From JBBQWR01 sp038210495 (GTDB lineage Bacteria > Planctomycetota > Planctomycetia > Pirellulales > DATAWG01), in assembly GCA_038210495.1 (NCBI GenBank), contig JBBQWR010000001.1, positions 124,001-188,000 on the forward strand: a stretch of 64,000 bases of DNA, read 5' to 3'. Position 1 is the first letter of the stretch; every line of letters begins with the position of its first letter. Shown piece by piece: positions 32,939-40,063 of the stretch. A model generated the notes under the pieces. The model was given only the letters and a program-made list of their open reading frames with translations, was not told the DNA's origin and ran no database searches. The position numbers and the translations under genes are program-made.

Positions 32939-34174
32939 TTAGGCGATTGCCGCTTGCGGCGCCGTGCGCATGTCGGATAGTTGGGCGATCATCGTGGCGA
33001 CGTGCCAAGCGGCGTCGGGACGCGCTAGCTCCCGCATGGAGCGCGACATCGATTGCCGAATATGCTCATTTTGCAGTAACGGCGTGAGCGCGCTCGCGAA
33101 AGCGTTGTCCAAGCGGCCGTCGAGTTCGCGCGTGTCTAGAATTTCGGCGGCGCCGGCGGCCGCGAAAATGTTGGCGTTCTTGCGCTGGTGATCTGACGCC
33201 GCGTGCGGATAGGGCACGAGCAGCGCCGGCGATCCGGTGGTCGCAAGCTCGGCCAAGGTCGTGCCGCCCGCGCGGCTGATGACCAAGTCGGCGCCCCGCA
33301 ACAGCGGTTGCAGCCGTTCCACGAACGAGACGGTCAACGCCGGAACAGCCAACTTCCGGTAAAGCGCGGCGGTTGCTTCGCGGTCCCGGGAGCCAGTTTG
33401 ATGAACGATTCGCCAGCCGCGAAGTTGATCGTGCAGCTTGTATAACGCTCGAGGAATTTGCTCGTTGAGGGTATGGGCTCCTCCGCTACCGCCAAGAATG
33501 AGCAACTGTCGTTGCGGCAGGCGAGCGGCGCGCGGCAAACCGCCATTCGCCGGGCCGTCCGACACGAGATCGCCGTTTAAGCTGGAGGCTTCGACCGAGG
33601 CAGCCTTTCTCGGCGGGCGGCGAATCAATCGCACGACGGAGTGGTCAGCCGACTCGAAGCCCGAGCGGATCGGATTGCCCGTCAGTCGAACGGGACCCGC
33701 CGCGCGGAGCAACTTGCCCGCTTCCTCAAAGGCTATGCAAACGAGCGAAGCGCGGGGAGCAAACCAGCGAGTGGCTCGGCCGGGAACGGTGTTTTGCTCC
33801 AGCAGCACCAAGGGTAAGCGACCGGCGGCCGCGGCCCAGGCCATCGGCGCGCTCGCGTAGCCTCCCAATCCGACGACGAGCGAAATATCTTCGGCCCGTG
33901 CGAATCTTGCGGCGGCGCGGTAGCCCGCCAGGTTTTCCTTCACGAAACGCCAAGCGCCGCGCGGACCGCGCGGCAACGGGCGCGACGGAAGTTGCAAGTG
34001 TTCGTATCCGGCGCGCAACACCAATTCGCGCTCCTGCGGTTTGGATCCGGTGGCAATCGTGATCCGCGCACGGGGCGCGATAATTAACAGTTGCTCGGCA
34101 ACAGCCAAGCCAGGAAACAGATGCCCTGCCGTGCCGCCGCCAGCGAACACAATATGAGGATTGTTAATAGTCAT
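32939..34174 (-). CDS. murG: UDP-GlcNAc:undecaprenyl-PP-MurNAc-pentapeptide GlcNAc transferase
   Basis: 411 residues, somewhat longer than usual because of an ~30-residue insert around 185-220 ('RRPPRKAASVEASSLNGDL') between the two Rossmann lobes. Lobe 1 carries 'VFAGGGTAGHLFPGLAVAEQ' and 'VVGLGGYASAPMAWAA'; lobe 2 'LLILGGSGGAHTLNEQIPRA' and 'DLVISRAGGTTLAELATTGS'. It makes lipid II on the inner face of the membrane. mraY is upstream, across a 166-base gap; ftsW, which usually precedes murG, is missing. Confidence 0.96.
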   Translation of the reverse strand: MTINNPHIVFAGGGTAGHLFPGLAVAEQLLIIAPRARITIATGSKPQERELVLRAGYEHLQLPSRPLPRGPRGAWRFVKENLAGYRAAARFARAEDISLVVGLGGYASAPMAWAAAAGRLPLVLLEQNTVPGRATRWFAPRASLVCIAFEEAGKLLRAAGPVRLTGNPIRSGFESADHSVVRLIRRPPRKAASVEASSLNGDLVSDGPANGGLPRAARLPQRQLLILGGSGGAHTLNEQIPRALYKLHDQLRGWRIVHQTGSRDREATAALYRKLAVPALTVSFVERLQPLLRGADLVISRAGGTTLAELATTGSPALLVPYPHAASDHQRKNANIFAAAGAAEILDTRELDGRLDNAFASALTPLLQNEHIRQSMSRSMRELARPDAAWHVATMIAQLSDMRTAPQAAIA

Positions 34175-34340
34175 GATATTGGCGGCGCCGAAAAAGCGCC
34201 CGGATTTCGTTGCCGTCCTGTAATGTTTACCCCGTGCCAGGCCTGGTGGTTTCCCGCTTTAAATACGACGCCCGTATGCAGCGAAAAGTTCGCCGAATTT
34301 CCGAGACGAGCCAGAACGTTAGGAGAACGTCGCGGCCATC

Positions 34341-35462
34341 CTAGCGACTTAGGCCGATCGGGCGAACCGCTATTCGCGCGGACTCGCCCAATTGGTCTTG
34401 CGGGCGACTGGTCTTTAACATAGCCAGCCCCACCACGGCGCAGAGAACCGATGCAATCCAGAACCGCACCACGATTTTGCTTTCAGGCCACCCGATCAAT
34501 TGAAAGTGGTGATGCAGCGGCGCACAGCGAAAAATTCTCCGTCGTGTCCAGCGGTGCCAAAAAACTTGCGCGACGACACTGAGCGTTTCGATCACAAATA
34601 CCCCGCCGACGATCGCCAACAGAAACTCTTGCCGCACGATCACGGCCAGCAGTCCGAGTAGACCTCCCAGCGGAAGCGAACCAGTGTCACCCATGAAGAC
34701 CTGGGCGGGATGGCAATTGAACCAGAGAAATCCCAGCACGCCACCCACGAGTCCGCCGACAACGACAAGTAGTTCTCCGGCGCCAGCCACGTGAGGCACG
34801 TTCAAGTAAGCCGACCACTGAGCGTGCCCGCTGGCGTACGTCACGATTCCCATCGCACATGTCGCCGAGAGGAGGCAACCTCCCGCCAGACCGTCCAGCC
34901 CGTCGGTGAGATTAACTGCATTGGAAGAGCCGACGATCACGAGCACCGCCAGCGGCACGAACCACAGACCAAGCTGGCCGACGCGGCCCACCAAAGGCAC
35001 GTTCAGATCCAAACCTCCGGCCTGTTGACGTGCGATCGCATACAGAAACAGAGCCGCGACCAGTGCCACGCCGATCTGCGCGGAGAGCTTCGCCCGGGGA
35101 CTCAATCCATTGCCTCGGCCCGAGAGCTTGTTCAAATCGTCCGCGGCGCCGATCGCCGTCAGACCGATCAGCGTCACGAGCACGATCGGCAAATACTGAT
35201 TTTCCAGATCCCCAAGCAAAAGCACGGCGATCATCAATCCGGCGACGAGAAAGAGTCCGCCCATGGTGGGCGTCCACTGCTTATGGCGATGCAGATCGCG
35301 AATTTCGTCCGACGGGCTGAGATTCGGTTCGCGGAAATGAAAATTGAGCCAGCGGATCAATCGCGAACCGACGACCAGGGCGGCCAGAAAGCTGACGCCC
35401 GCGGCCAGCAAGGCTCGAAGCGTGATCTTGTCCAGCGGTCCGCCCAGTAGCCAAAGTAGCAT
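34341..35462 (-). CDS. mraY: Phospho-N-acetylmuramoyl-pentapeptide-transferase
   Basis: 373 residues, about ten membrane helices. Family motifs: 'KQWTPTMGGLFLVAGL', 'GAADDLNKLSGRGNGLSPRA', 'NLTDGLDGLAGGCLLSA', 'FNCHPAQVFMGDTGSLPLGG' and the HHH-type 'FRCAPLHHHFQLIGWPESKI'. It transfers phospho-MurNAc-pentapeptide to undecaprenyl phosphate, giving lipid I. murD would be expected next in most bacteria but is absent. Confidence 0.97.
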   Translation of the reverse strand: MLLWLLGGPLDKITLRALLAAGVSFLAALVVGSRLIRWLNFHFREPNLSPSDEIRDLHRHKQWTPTMGGLFLVAGLMIAVLLLGDLENQYLPIVLVTLIGLTAIGAADDLNKLSGRGNGLSPRAKLSAQIGVALVAALFLYAIARQQAGGLDLNVPLVGRVGQLGLWFVPLAVLVIVGSSNAVNLTDGLDGLAGGCLLSATCAMGIVTYASGHAQWSAYLNVPHVAGAGELLVVVGGLVGGVLGFLWFNCHPAQVFMGDTGSLPLGGLLGLLAVIVRQEFLLAIVGGVFVIETLSVVAQVFWHRWTRRRIFRCAPLHHHFQLIGWPESKIVVRFWIASVLCAVVGLAMLKTSRPQDQLGESARIAVRPIGLSR

Positions 35463-35854
35463 GCGGTCGATCCCTAGAGCCGGTAACCAAGAAGCGAGTG
35501 AATGGCCGGGCCATGCAAACCTAAGGAACGGCCGATGGTGAGTCGGCCGATCCCTCGAACGCTTGCTTCTTGCCCTCGCGTGCCCGCCCCTCTTGCCCCA
35601 CGCGTACCGCGATCAACCGCGCCACTGTTCCCTGAGACGCCGGAGCGGCATTGCTGCCGCCCCGACGCTCAGTCATAGGCTCCATCGTGAAGCGCTCGCC
35701 GCTGCGATTGACCCAGAAACCGCACACGGCAAGGTAATGCTCCGACCCAGGAGGGAGGGTAGCGCCAAGGTTCCCGCAAACCCGACGCAGACGATGGAGC
35801 CTCAAATGTATTGGAAAAAATGTTTACTGTAGCTCTCGGAGTTGGCTTTTTGGT
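35463..35854. other. 392-base gap between murF and mraY
   Basis: Contains a minus-strand frame (35521-35805) whose shortest reading from 35676 gives 51 residues rich in Arg, Gly, Ser ('MTERRGGSNAAPASQGTVAR'). There is no domain, no good ribosome site and no likeness to ftsL, murD or ftsW fragments, so I leave it unannotated. No dispersed repeat recognised. Confidence 0.4.
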
Positions 35855-37255
35855 TTAGGCCGCAGCCGAATTCGAGCGATGTTTCAGTGATTCGACCAAA
35901 TGTTCCATGCCCATGACGCGGGCGCCTTTGACCAGCACGACGTCGCCAGTTTCGATCGCCGCCGCTAGCACCGGAAACGCTTGCTCCCAGTGTTGGCAAG
36001 CGATGGTGCTGTGCTTAGGCATCCCGGCGGCTTCGGCGGCCGTCGTTATGTCAGTGGCGAACTCACCGCACGCCACGAGCAAATCGGCGCCACAGAGATT
36101 GACCACATCCTCGCCGAGCTTACGGTGCCAAGTCGGGGCTTTATCGCCGAGGTCGCCCATATCACCGGCCACGACGATGCGTTTACCGGGAGCATCGATC
36201 TCGCGAATCAATTCGAGCGCGGCCCGCATGGCCGTTGGACTGGAGTTATAGCAGTCGTTGACGATTGTGGCGCCGGCGACATCGGACACTTCGCAACGCA
36301 TGGCGACCGGTTCAAAGTCGGCCAGCGCCGCGGCGATCTCCTTGGCGTCGATATCGAACATCCGCCCGACGGCGATGGCCGCCAACGCCGCGTGAAGATA
36401 ATGTCTACCCCAGACCGGCGCTCCATATTGCTCGCCGTCGACGGTGAACCGCAACCAGCCGTCTCGATTCTCCACCCGAGTCGCCGCGATGTCGTTGTCC
36501 GCTCCGCGGCCGACCCAAACGATTTTCTTCCGCGACAATTCAGCCAGCTTTCGCAAACAGGGATCGTCGCCATTCAGAATCGCGCATCCGTCGTCCGGCA
36601 ATTCTTCGAATAGTTCCCATTTAGCCGCGGCGATTGCTTCTTGACTGCCAAAGCCGCCCAGATGGGCCTCGCCGATCTGCGTGATGACGCCGATCTTCGG
36701 CGCCGCCAACTTTGCGATCCGGCGAATTTCGCCCGCAGCGCTCGCGCCCAGTTCGAGCACGGCGTACTGATGCCAACGCTCGAGTTGCAGCAAACTCAGC
36801 GGGACGCCGATTTGATTGTTGAAATTGCGAGGGCTGGTGACCCCCGAAAACCGCGAATTGAGAACGCAAGCGATCATTCTTCGCGTCGTCGTCTTGCCGA
36901 CGCTGCCGGTGACGGCAATCACCGGCGCGGTAAACTGTCGCCGGCTCCAAAGAGCCAATTCCCAAAGAGCTTGGTTCGAGTCGGACACTTCGAGCGACCA
37001 GCGGCCGGCCCAGGGTTCGACCCACCGGCCGGAGGTCACGACCCCTTGGGCGCCGCGGACGAACGCCTCTTCGGCGAAATGCGCGCCGTTGTATCGCTGG
37101 CCAACAAGTCCCCAAAACACTTCATCCGGCTCGACCTCGCGACTATCGCTCACGATGCGGCCCACGACCGTGGCATCGCCATCGCAGGGAGGCATGAGGC
37201 CTAGTCGCAAGGAGCCGCCGAGAAGTTCGTGAAGATCGTCGAGGGTGAATTGCAT
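35855..37255 (-). CDS. murF: UDP-MurNAc-tripeptide--D-alanyl-D-alanine ligase
   Basis: 466 residues. 'VSDSREVEPDEVFWGLVGQR' is the N-terminal UDP domain, 'AVTGSVGKTTTRRMIACVL' the ATP loop, 'NNQIGVPLSLLQLERWHQYA' and 'ITQIGEAHLGGFGSQEAIAA' follow, and 'IVNDCYNSSPTAMRAALELI' is the C-terminal signature. It adds D-Ala-D-Ala (from Ddl) to the UDP-MurNAc-tripeptide. It follows murE after 78 bases. Complete, no anomalies. Confidence 0.96.
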   Translation of the reverse strand: MQFTLDDLHELLGGSLRLGLMPPCDGDATVVGRIVSDSREVEPDEVFWGLVGQRYNGAHFAEEAFVRGAQGVVTSGRWVEPWAGRWSLEVSDSNQALWELALWSRRQFTAPVIAVTGSVGKTTTRRMIACVLNSRFSGVTSPRNFNNQIGVPLSLLQLERWHQYAVLELGASAAGEIRRIAKLAAPKIGVITQIGEAHLGGFGSQEAIAAAKWELFEELPDDGCAILNGDDPCLRKLAELSRKKIVWVGRGADNDIAATRVENRDGWLRFTVDGEQYGAPVWGRHYLHAALAAIAVGRMFDIDAKEIAAALADFEPVAMRCEVSDVAGATIVNDCYNSSPTAMRAALELIREIDAPGKRIVVAGDMGDLGDKAPTWHRKLGEDVVNLCGADLLVACGEFATDITTAAEAAGMPKHSTIACQHWEQAFPVLAAAIETGDVVLVKGARVMGMEHLVESLKHRSNSAAA

Positions 37256-37333
37256 GGAGGAAAAGCAGCGGGCGCGGTTGCTGGTGAGAGATCGATCGAG
37301 CGGTAGTGGTTACGAGAATCGGAGACACGACGG

Positions 37334-38854
37334 TCAGGCGGCGCGGAGCCGCTGGCGGGACCGGAGCAGCATTTCGGTCGAGAGCGAATTGTCGTACAGC
37401 CACTGTCGAGCAACTTGACGGTCGTCGAACCAAAATCGCCGATCTCCGATAATTTGATGCTGCTCGTGGCCCTTGCCGGCGATGAGCACGCAATCGCCGG
37501 GCTCGGCCTGGGATAGCGCCCAAGCAATCGCTTCGCCACGGTCGGAATAAACATGAGCATCGCGAGGACACTCGAAGCCGCGAAGAATTTCTCGCCGGAT
37601 TCGCTCCGGTTGTTCATTGCGCGGGTTATCGTCGGTGACAATCGCGACGTCGGCGGCGGCCTCTACGACGCGACCCATGAGCGGACGCTTCTCGCGATCG
37701 CGATCGCCCCCCGCGCCGAACACGCATAGAAGTCGCCCCTCGGTAACGTCACGCAGCGTCTTGAGCGTTACGGCTAGCGCGTCGGACGTGTGGGCGTAGT
37801 CGACGAAAACCCCAAACGACTGACCGCACTCGACTCGCTCCATTCGGCCGGGGATCTGATCGACCTGCTCCAAACCACGGGCGATGTCCGCCAGGTCGAT
37901 GCCATAAACGAGCCCGACCGCCGCGGCCATCAGGCAGTTCGCCACATGATGATCGCCGATCATCCGCGTTCGTACCGGCACGGTATCGCTTCCCGCCGAT
38001 AGCAGGAATGTTTGCTCGCTACGACAACGCTCGATGACTTCGGCCGACACTTCGGCTGGCGACCGCATGCCGACCGTGAGCGTCGGAGCGTTTGCCAGTT
38101 CGACCATCCCGGCCGAAATCGCATCGTCCGCGTTCAACACGGCAAAGCCATCATCCGCTAGATACTTGAAAATTTGTCCCTTGACTGCCCGGTAGTTCGC
38201 CAACGAATTATGAAAATCGAGATGGTCCCGGCGGACGTTCGTCACGCATGCCGCGTCGAGTTCGATGCCTTCGATGCGGGCTTGCGCCAGAGCGTGGCTC
38301 GAGACTTCCATCACGGCGTGCGAGCAACCGTTGGCTTCCATTCGCGTTAACCAATCGGCCAACACGCTCGCCGGCGGCGTCGTCCAAGACGCGACTTCGG
38401 CGTCCTCGCTGTCGTTGTATTCGAGCGTTCCGAGCAGGCCCGTTCGATAACCAGCGGCCTCGAGAATCCCGCGAATCAACCAACTCGTCGTCGTCTTGCC
38501 GCTCGTGCCCGTAACGCCGATGACTTTAAGTCTTCGGCTCGGATTGTTGGCAAGCGCCTGACAAATTCGGGCCAGCGCCACGCGGGCGTCGGGCACGATA
38601 CACAAGGGCTTGCCACCGGTCATGACGAATCGCTCGGCCAGCACGGCCGATGCTCCGTTGGCGACAGCTTCGGAGATGTGTTCATGGCCATCGGTGCGAT
38701 TTCCGATAACGGCAGCGAATAGATCCCCTTCGATCGCGGCGCGCGAATCCGAAGTGATCGCGTGAACGATGATGTCTTGGGCGCCGAAGAATTTAGCGCC
38801 GGGGCAAAGTTTACGCAGACTGACGCTGCGCGAGCGCGAAGTTGATGCTGGCAT
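37334..38854 (-). CDS. murE: UDP-MurNAc-dipeptide--meso-diaminopimelate ligase
   Basis: 506 residues. The ATG at 38854 has AAGGAGG nine bases upstream. 'AITSDSRAAIEGDLFAAVIG' (UDP domain), 'VTGTSGKTTTSWLIRGILEA' (ATP loop), 'TNVRRDHLDFHNSLANYRA', and 'VTDDNPRNEQPERIRREIL' in the C-terminal domain. The DNPR motif selects meso-diaminopimelate rather than lysine, so the cell should have DAP-type peptidoglycan. First gene of the mur unit; the region upstream holds no ftsI/PBP gene. Confidence 0.96.
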   Translation of the reverse strand: MPASTSRSRSVSLRKLCPGAKFFGAQDIIVHAITSDSRAAIEGDLFAAVIGNRTDGHEHISEAVANGASAVLAERFVMTGGKPLCIVPDARVALARICQALANNPSRRLKVIGVTGTSGKTTTSWLIRGILEAAGYRTGLLGTLEYNDSEDAEVASWTTPPASVLADWLTRMEANGCSHAVMEVSSHALAQARIEGIELDAACVTNVRRDHLDFHNSLANYRAVKGQIFKYLADDGFAVLNADDAISAGMVELANAPTLTVGMRSPAEVSAEVIERCRSEQTFLLSAGSDTVPVRTRMIGDHHVANCLMAAAVGLVYGIDLADIARGLEQVDQIPGRMERVECGQSFGVFVDYAHTSDALAVTLKTLRDVTEGRLLCVFGAGGDRDREKRPLMGRVVEAAADVAIVTDDNPRNEQPERIRREILRGFECPRDAHVYSDRGEAIAWALSQAEPGDCVLIAGKGHEQHQIIGDRRFWFDDRQVARQWLYDNSLSTEMLLRSRQRLRAA

Positions 38855-39244
38855 ATCGCAAGGCCTCCTTGCCCTGCGGCGCTGGGTTATTGGCCCGCGT
38901 CGCTTGCCGCGTTTGGCTTCTCGGCCGGTTACGACTTCATGTCGTCCGACTGGGAAGCTCGATCTGTTACCCGTCCGACCACAACAACCGCCGGTTCAAG
39001 CTTTGCGGGACGCCCGAGCCAGCGAGCGAATTCGGGCGAAGAATCCATCGCCGCCCGGTTCGCTACCGATGTCGGTCCGGATTCTGGCGATTTCCGGTTC
39101 TGTGTCAAGGCGGGTTCTTACGAAGAAACGACTAAATGGACCAACCGCACGACGCCCCCAACGACTGACGGCCGTGCCCGATGGGCCAACATGAGCTGCA
39201 TGAAGCCGTCGTTGAAATTATGGAGGGCGCATAAAATCGCTAAT
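38855..39244. other. 390-base gap upstream of murE
   Basis: No credible gene on either strand. A plus-strand frame (38939-39352) is low complexity and antisense to vapC at its end. The murE Shine-Dalgarno (38864-38870 region) is at the left edge; the mur promoter must lie here, but no strong box pair was found by eye. Confidence 0.45.
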
Positions 39245-39682
39245 TTAAGACAATATGGTCAGGGGATTCTCCCATCGCAGCCTGGAAAACCGAGCGAAGT
39301 CGTTGTCACAGGAGACGAGCGTTGCTCCATGTGTGATCGAGATCGCAGCTAGATGAGCATCGGTCGTCCGATTTCCTGCCGAACCGCTTTGCTCCAACAA
39401 TGTGTGGATAGTTCGCCAGTGTTCGTTGGTTTCGATGACGATGCGGACATTGGAATGCTTCAGCCAAGCGTCGACCACTTCAATAGCATCGCCGTGGCTT
39501 AACGGATTGGAAAACACATGCGGATTCACAGCTAACCGCAAGAATCCCAATATGACTACCCACGCCAACCCGATCGGCTCTCGAGCGTTTAGCGCCAGTT
39601 CCCACCAACGTCGCACACGAGAATGGTGAGTCATATCGCGATTCACCGTGTAGACCAGGACGTTGACGTCGACAATCTTCAC
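39245..39682 (-). CDS. vapC: VapC-type PIN-domain toxin
   Basis: 145 residues. PIN acidic residues: Asp 5 in 'MKIVDVNVLVYTVN', Asp 108 in 'NRTTDAHLAA', and Asp 126/128 in 'CDNDFARF'. The second acidic position of many PIN domains is replaced by the 'WVVILGFLRLAVNP' pattern normal for this VapC subgroup. Members are ribonucleases, often cutting tRNA, held inactive by the cognate antitoxin. Its ATG overlaps the vapB stop by four bases. Motifs are complete, so the toxin is presumably active. Confidence 0.93.
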   Translation of the reverse strand: MKIVDVNVLVYTVNRDMTHHSRVRRWWELALNAREPIGLAWVVILGFLRLAVNPHVFSNPLSHGDAIEVVDAWLKHSNVRIVIETNEHWRTIHTLLEQSGSAGNRTTDAHLAAISITHGATLVSCDNDFARFSRLRWENPLTILS

Positions 39683-39936
39683 TTTCCAACCATCAATTTG
39701 CGGATTATTTCCGCGTCCTCCTGCGCCGCTACAAGCGATAACGCTTTGTCGATATTCACGCGCGGCTCGCCCATCGAAAACACTTTCTGTCGGAAGGTCG
39801 ACTGCCGAATGGGCTTCGTAACAAGCCCCCGACGAATCACCCGATTAACGAGACAGGTGAGAGATACGTTCTCGGTCGTTGCCCGCGACCGCAACTCCCG
39901 CATCAGGTCATCGTCGATTCTAACGGTCGTTCTCAT
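39679..39936 (-). CDS. vapB: Ribbon-helix-helix antitoxin VapB
   Basis: 85 residues. The N-terminal RHH fold 'MRTTVRIDDDLMRELRSRAT' binds the operator; the C-terminal half 'GEPRVNIDKALSLVAAQEDA' should wrap the toxin. Its start codon lies only seven bases beyond the -10 box, so the mRNA is nearly or fully leaderless. Coupled to vapC by ATGA. The inverted repeat over the promoter fits autoregulation. Confidence 0.9.
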   Translation of the reverse strand: MRTTVRIDDDLMRELRSRATTENVSLTCLVNRVIRRGLVTKPIRQSTFRQKVFSMGEPRVNIDKALSLVAAQEDAEIIRKLMVGK

Positions 39937-39941
39937 AATGG

Positions 39942-39970
39942 CATCATAGCATCACCCGATATGATGTCAA
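39942..39970 (-). promoter_or_regulatory. vapBC promoter and operator
   Basis: On the minus strand TTGACA (39970-39965), 16 bases, TATGAT (39948-39943). The inverted repeat CATCATA (39942-39948) / TATGATG (39960-39966) overlays the -10 box and the -35 box, spaced by 11 bases: a good ribbon-helix-helix operator. Transcription should start at or within a base or two of the vapB ATG. Confidence 0.75.
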
Positions 39971-40063
39971 AGCATCAACTAACTGGGTGGCCCAACCGTT
40001 TGATCGCCCCCTTAAGGCGGCAGCACCATCTATTTGCTCCGGATTTCACCCATCAAGCTAGAG

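Noticed and set aside
35521..35805. Small gene between murF and mraY
   Set aside because: No domain and no good start; composition Arg/Gly/Ser-rich as expected of random G+C-rich frames.
37010..37035. GGTTCGACCC, resembling a tRNA T-arm
   Set aside because: Lies inside the conserved murF sequence; no acceptor or anticodon stem around it.
38939..39352. Plus-strand frame upstream of murE
   Set aside because: Low complexity, antisense to vapC over its last ~100 bases, no recognisable product.
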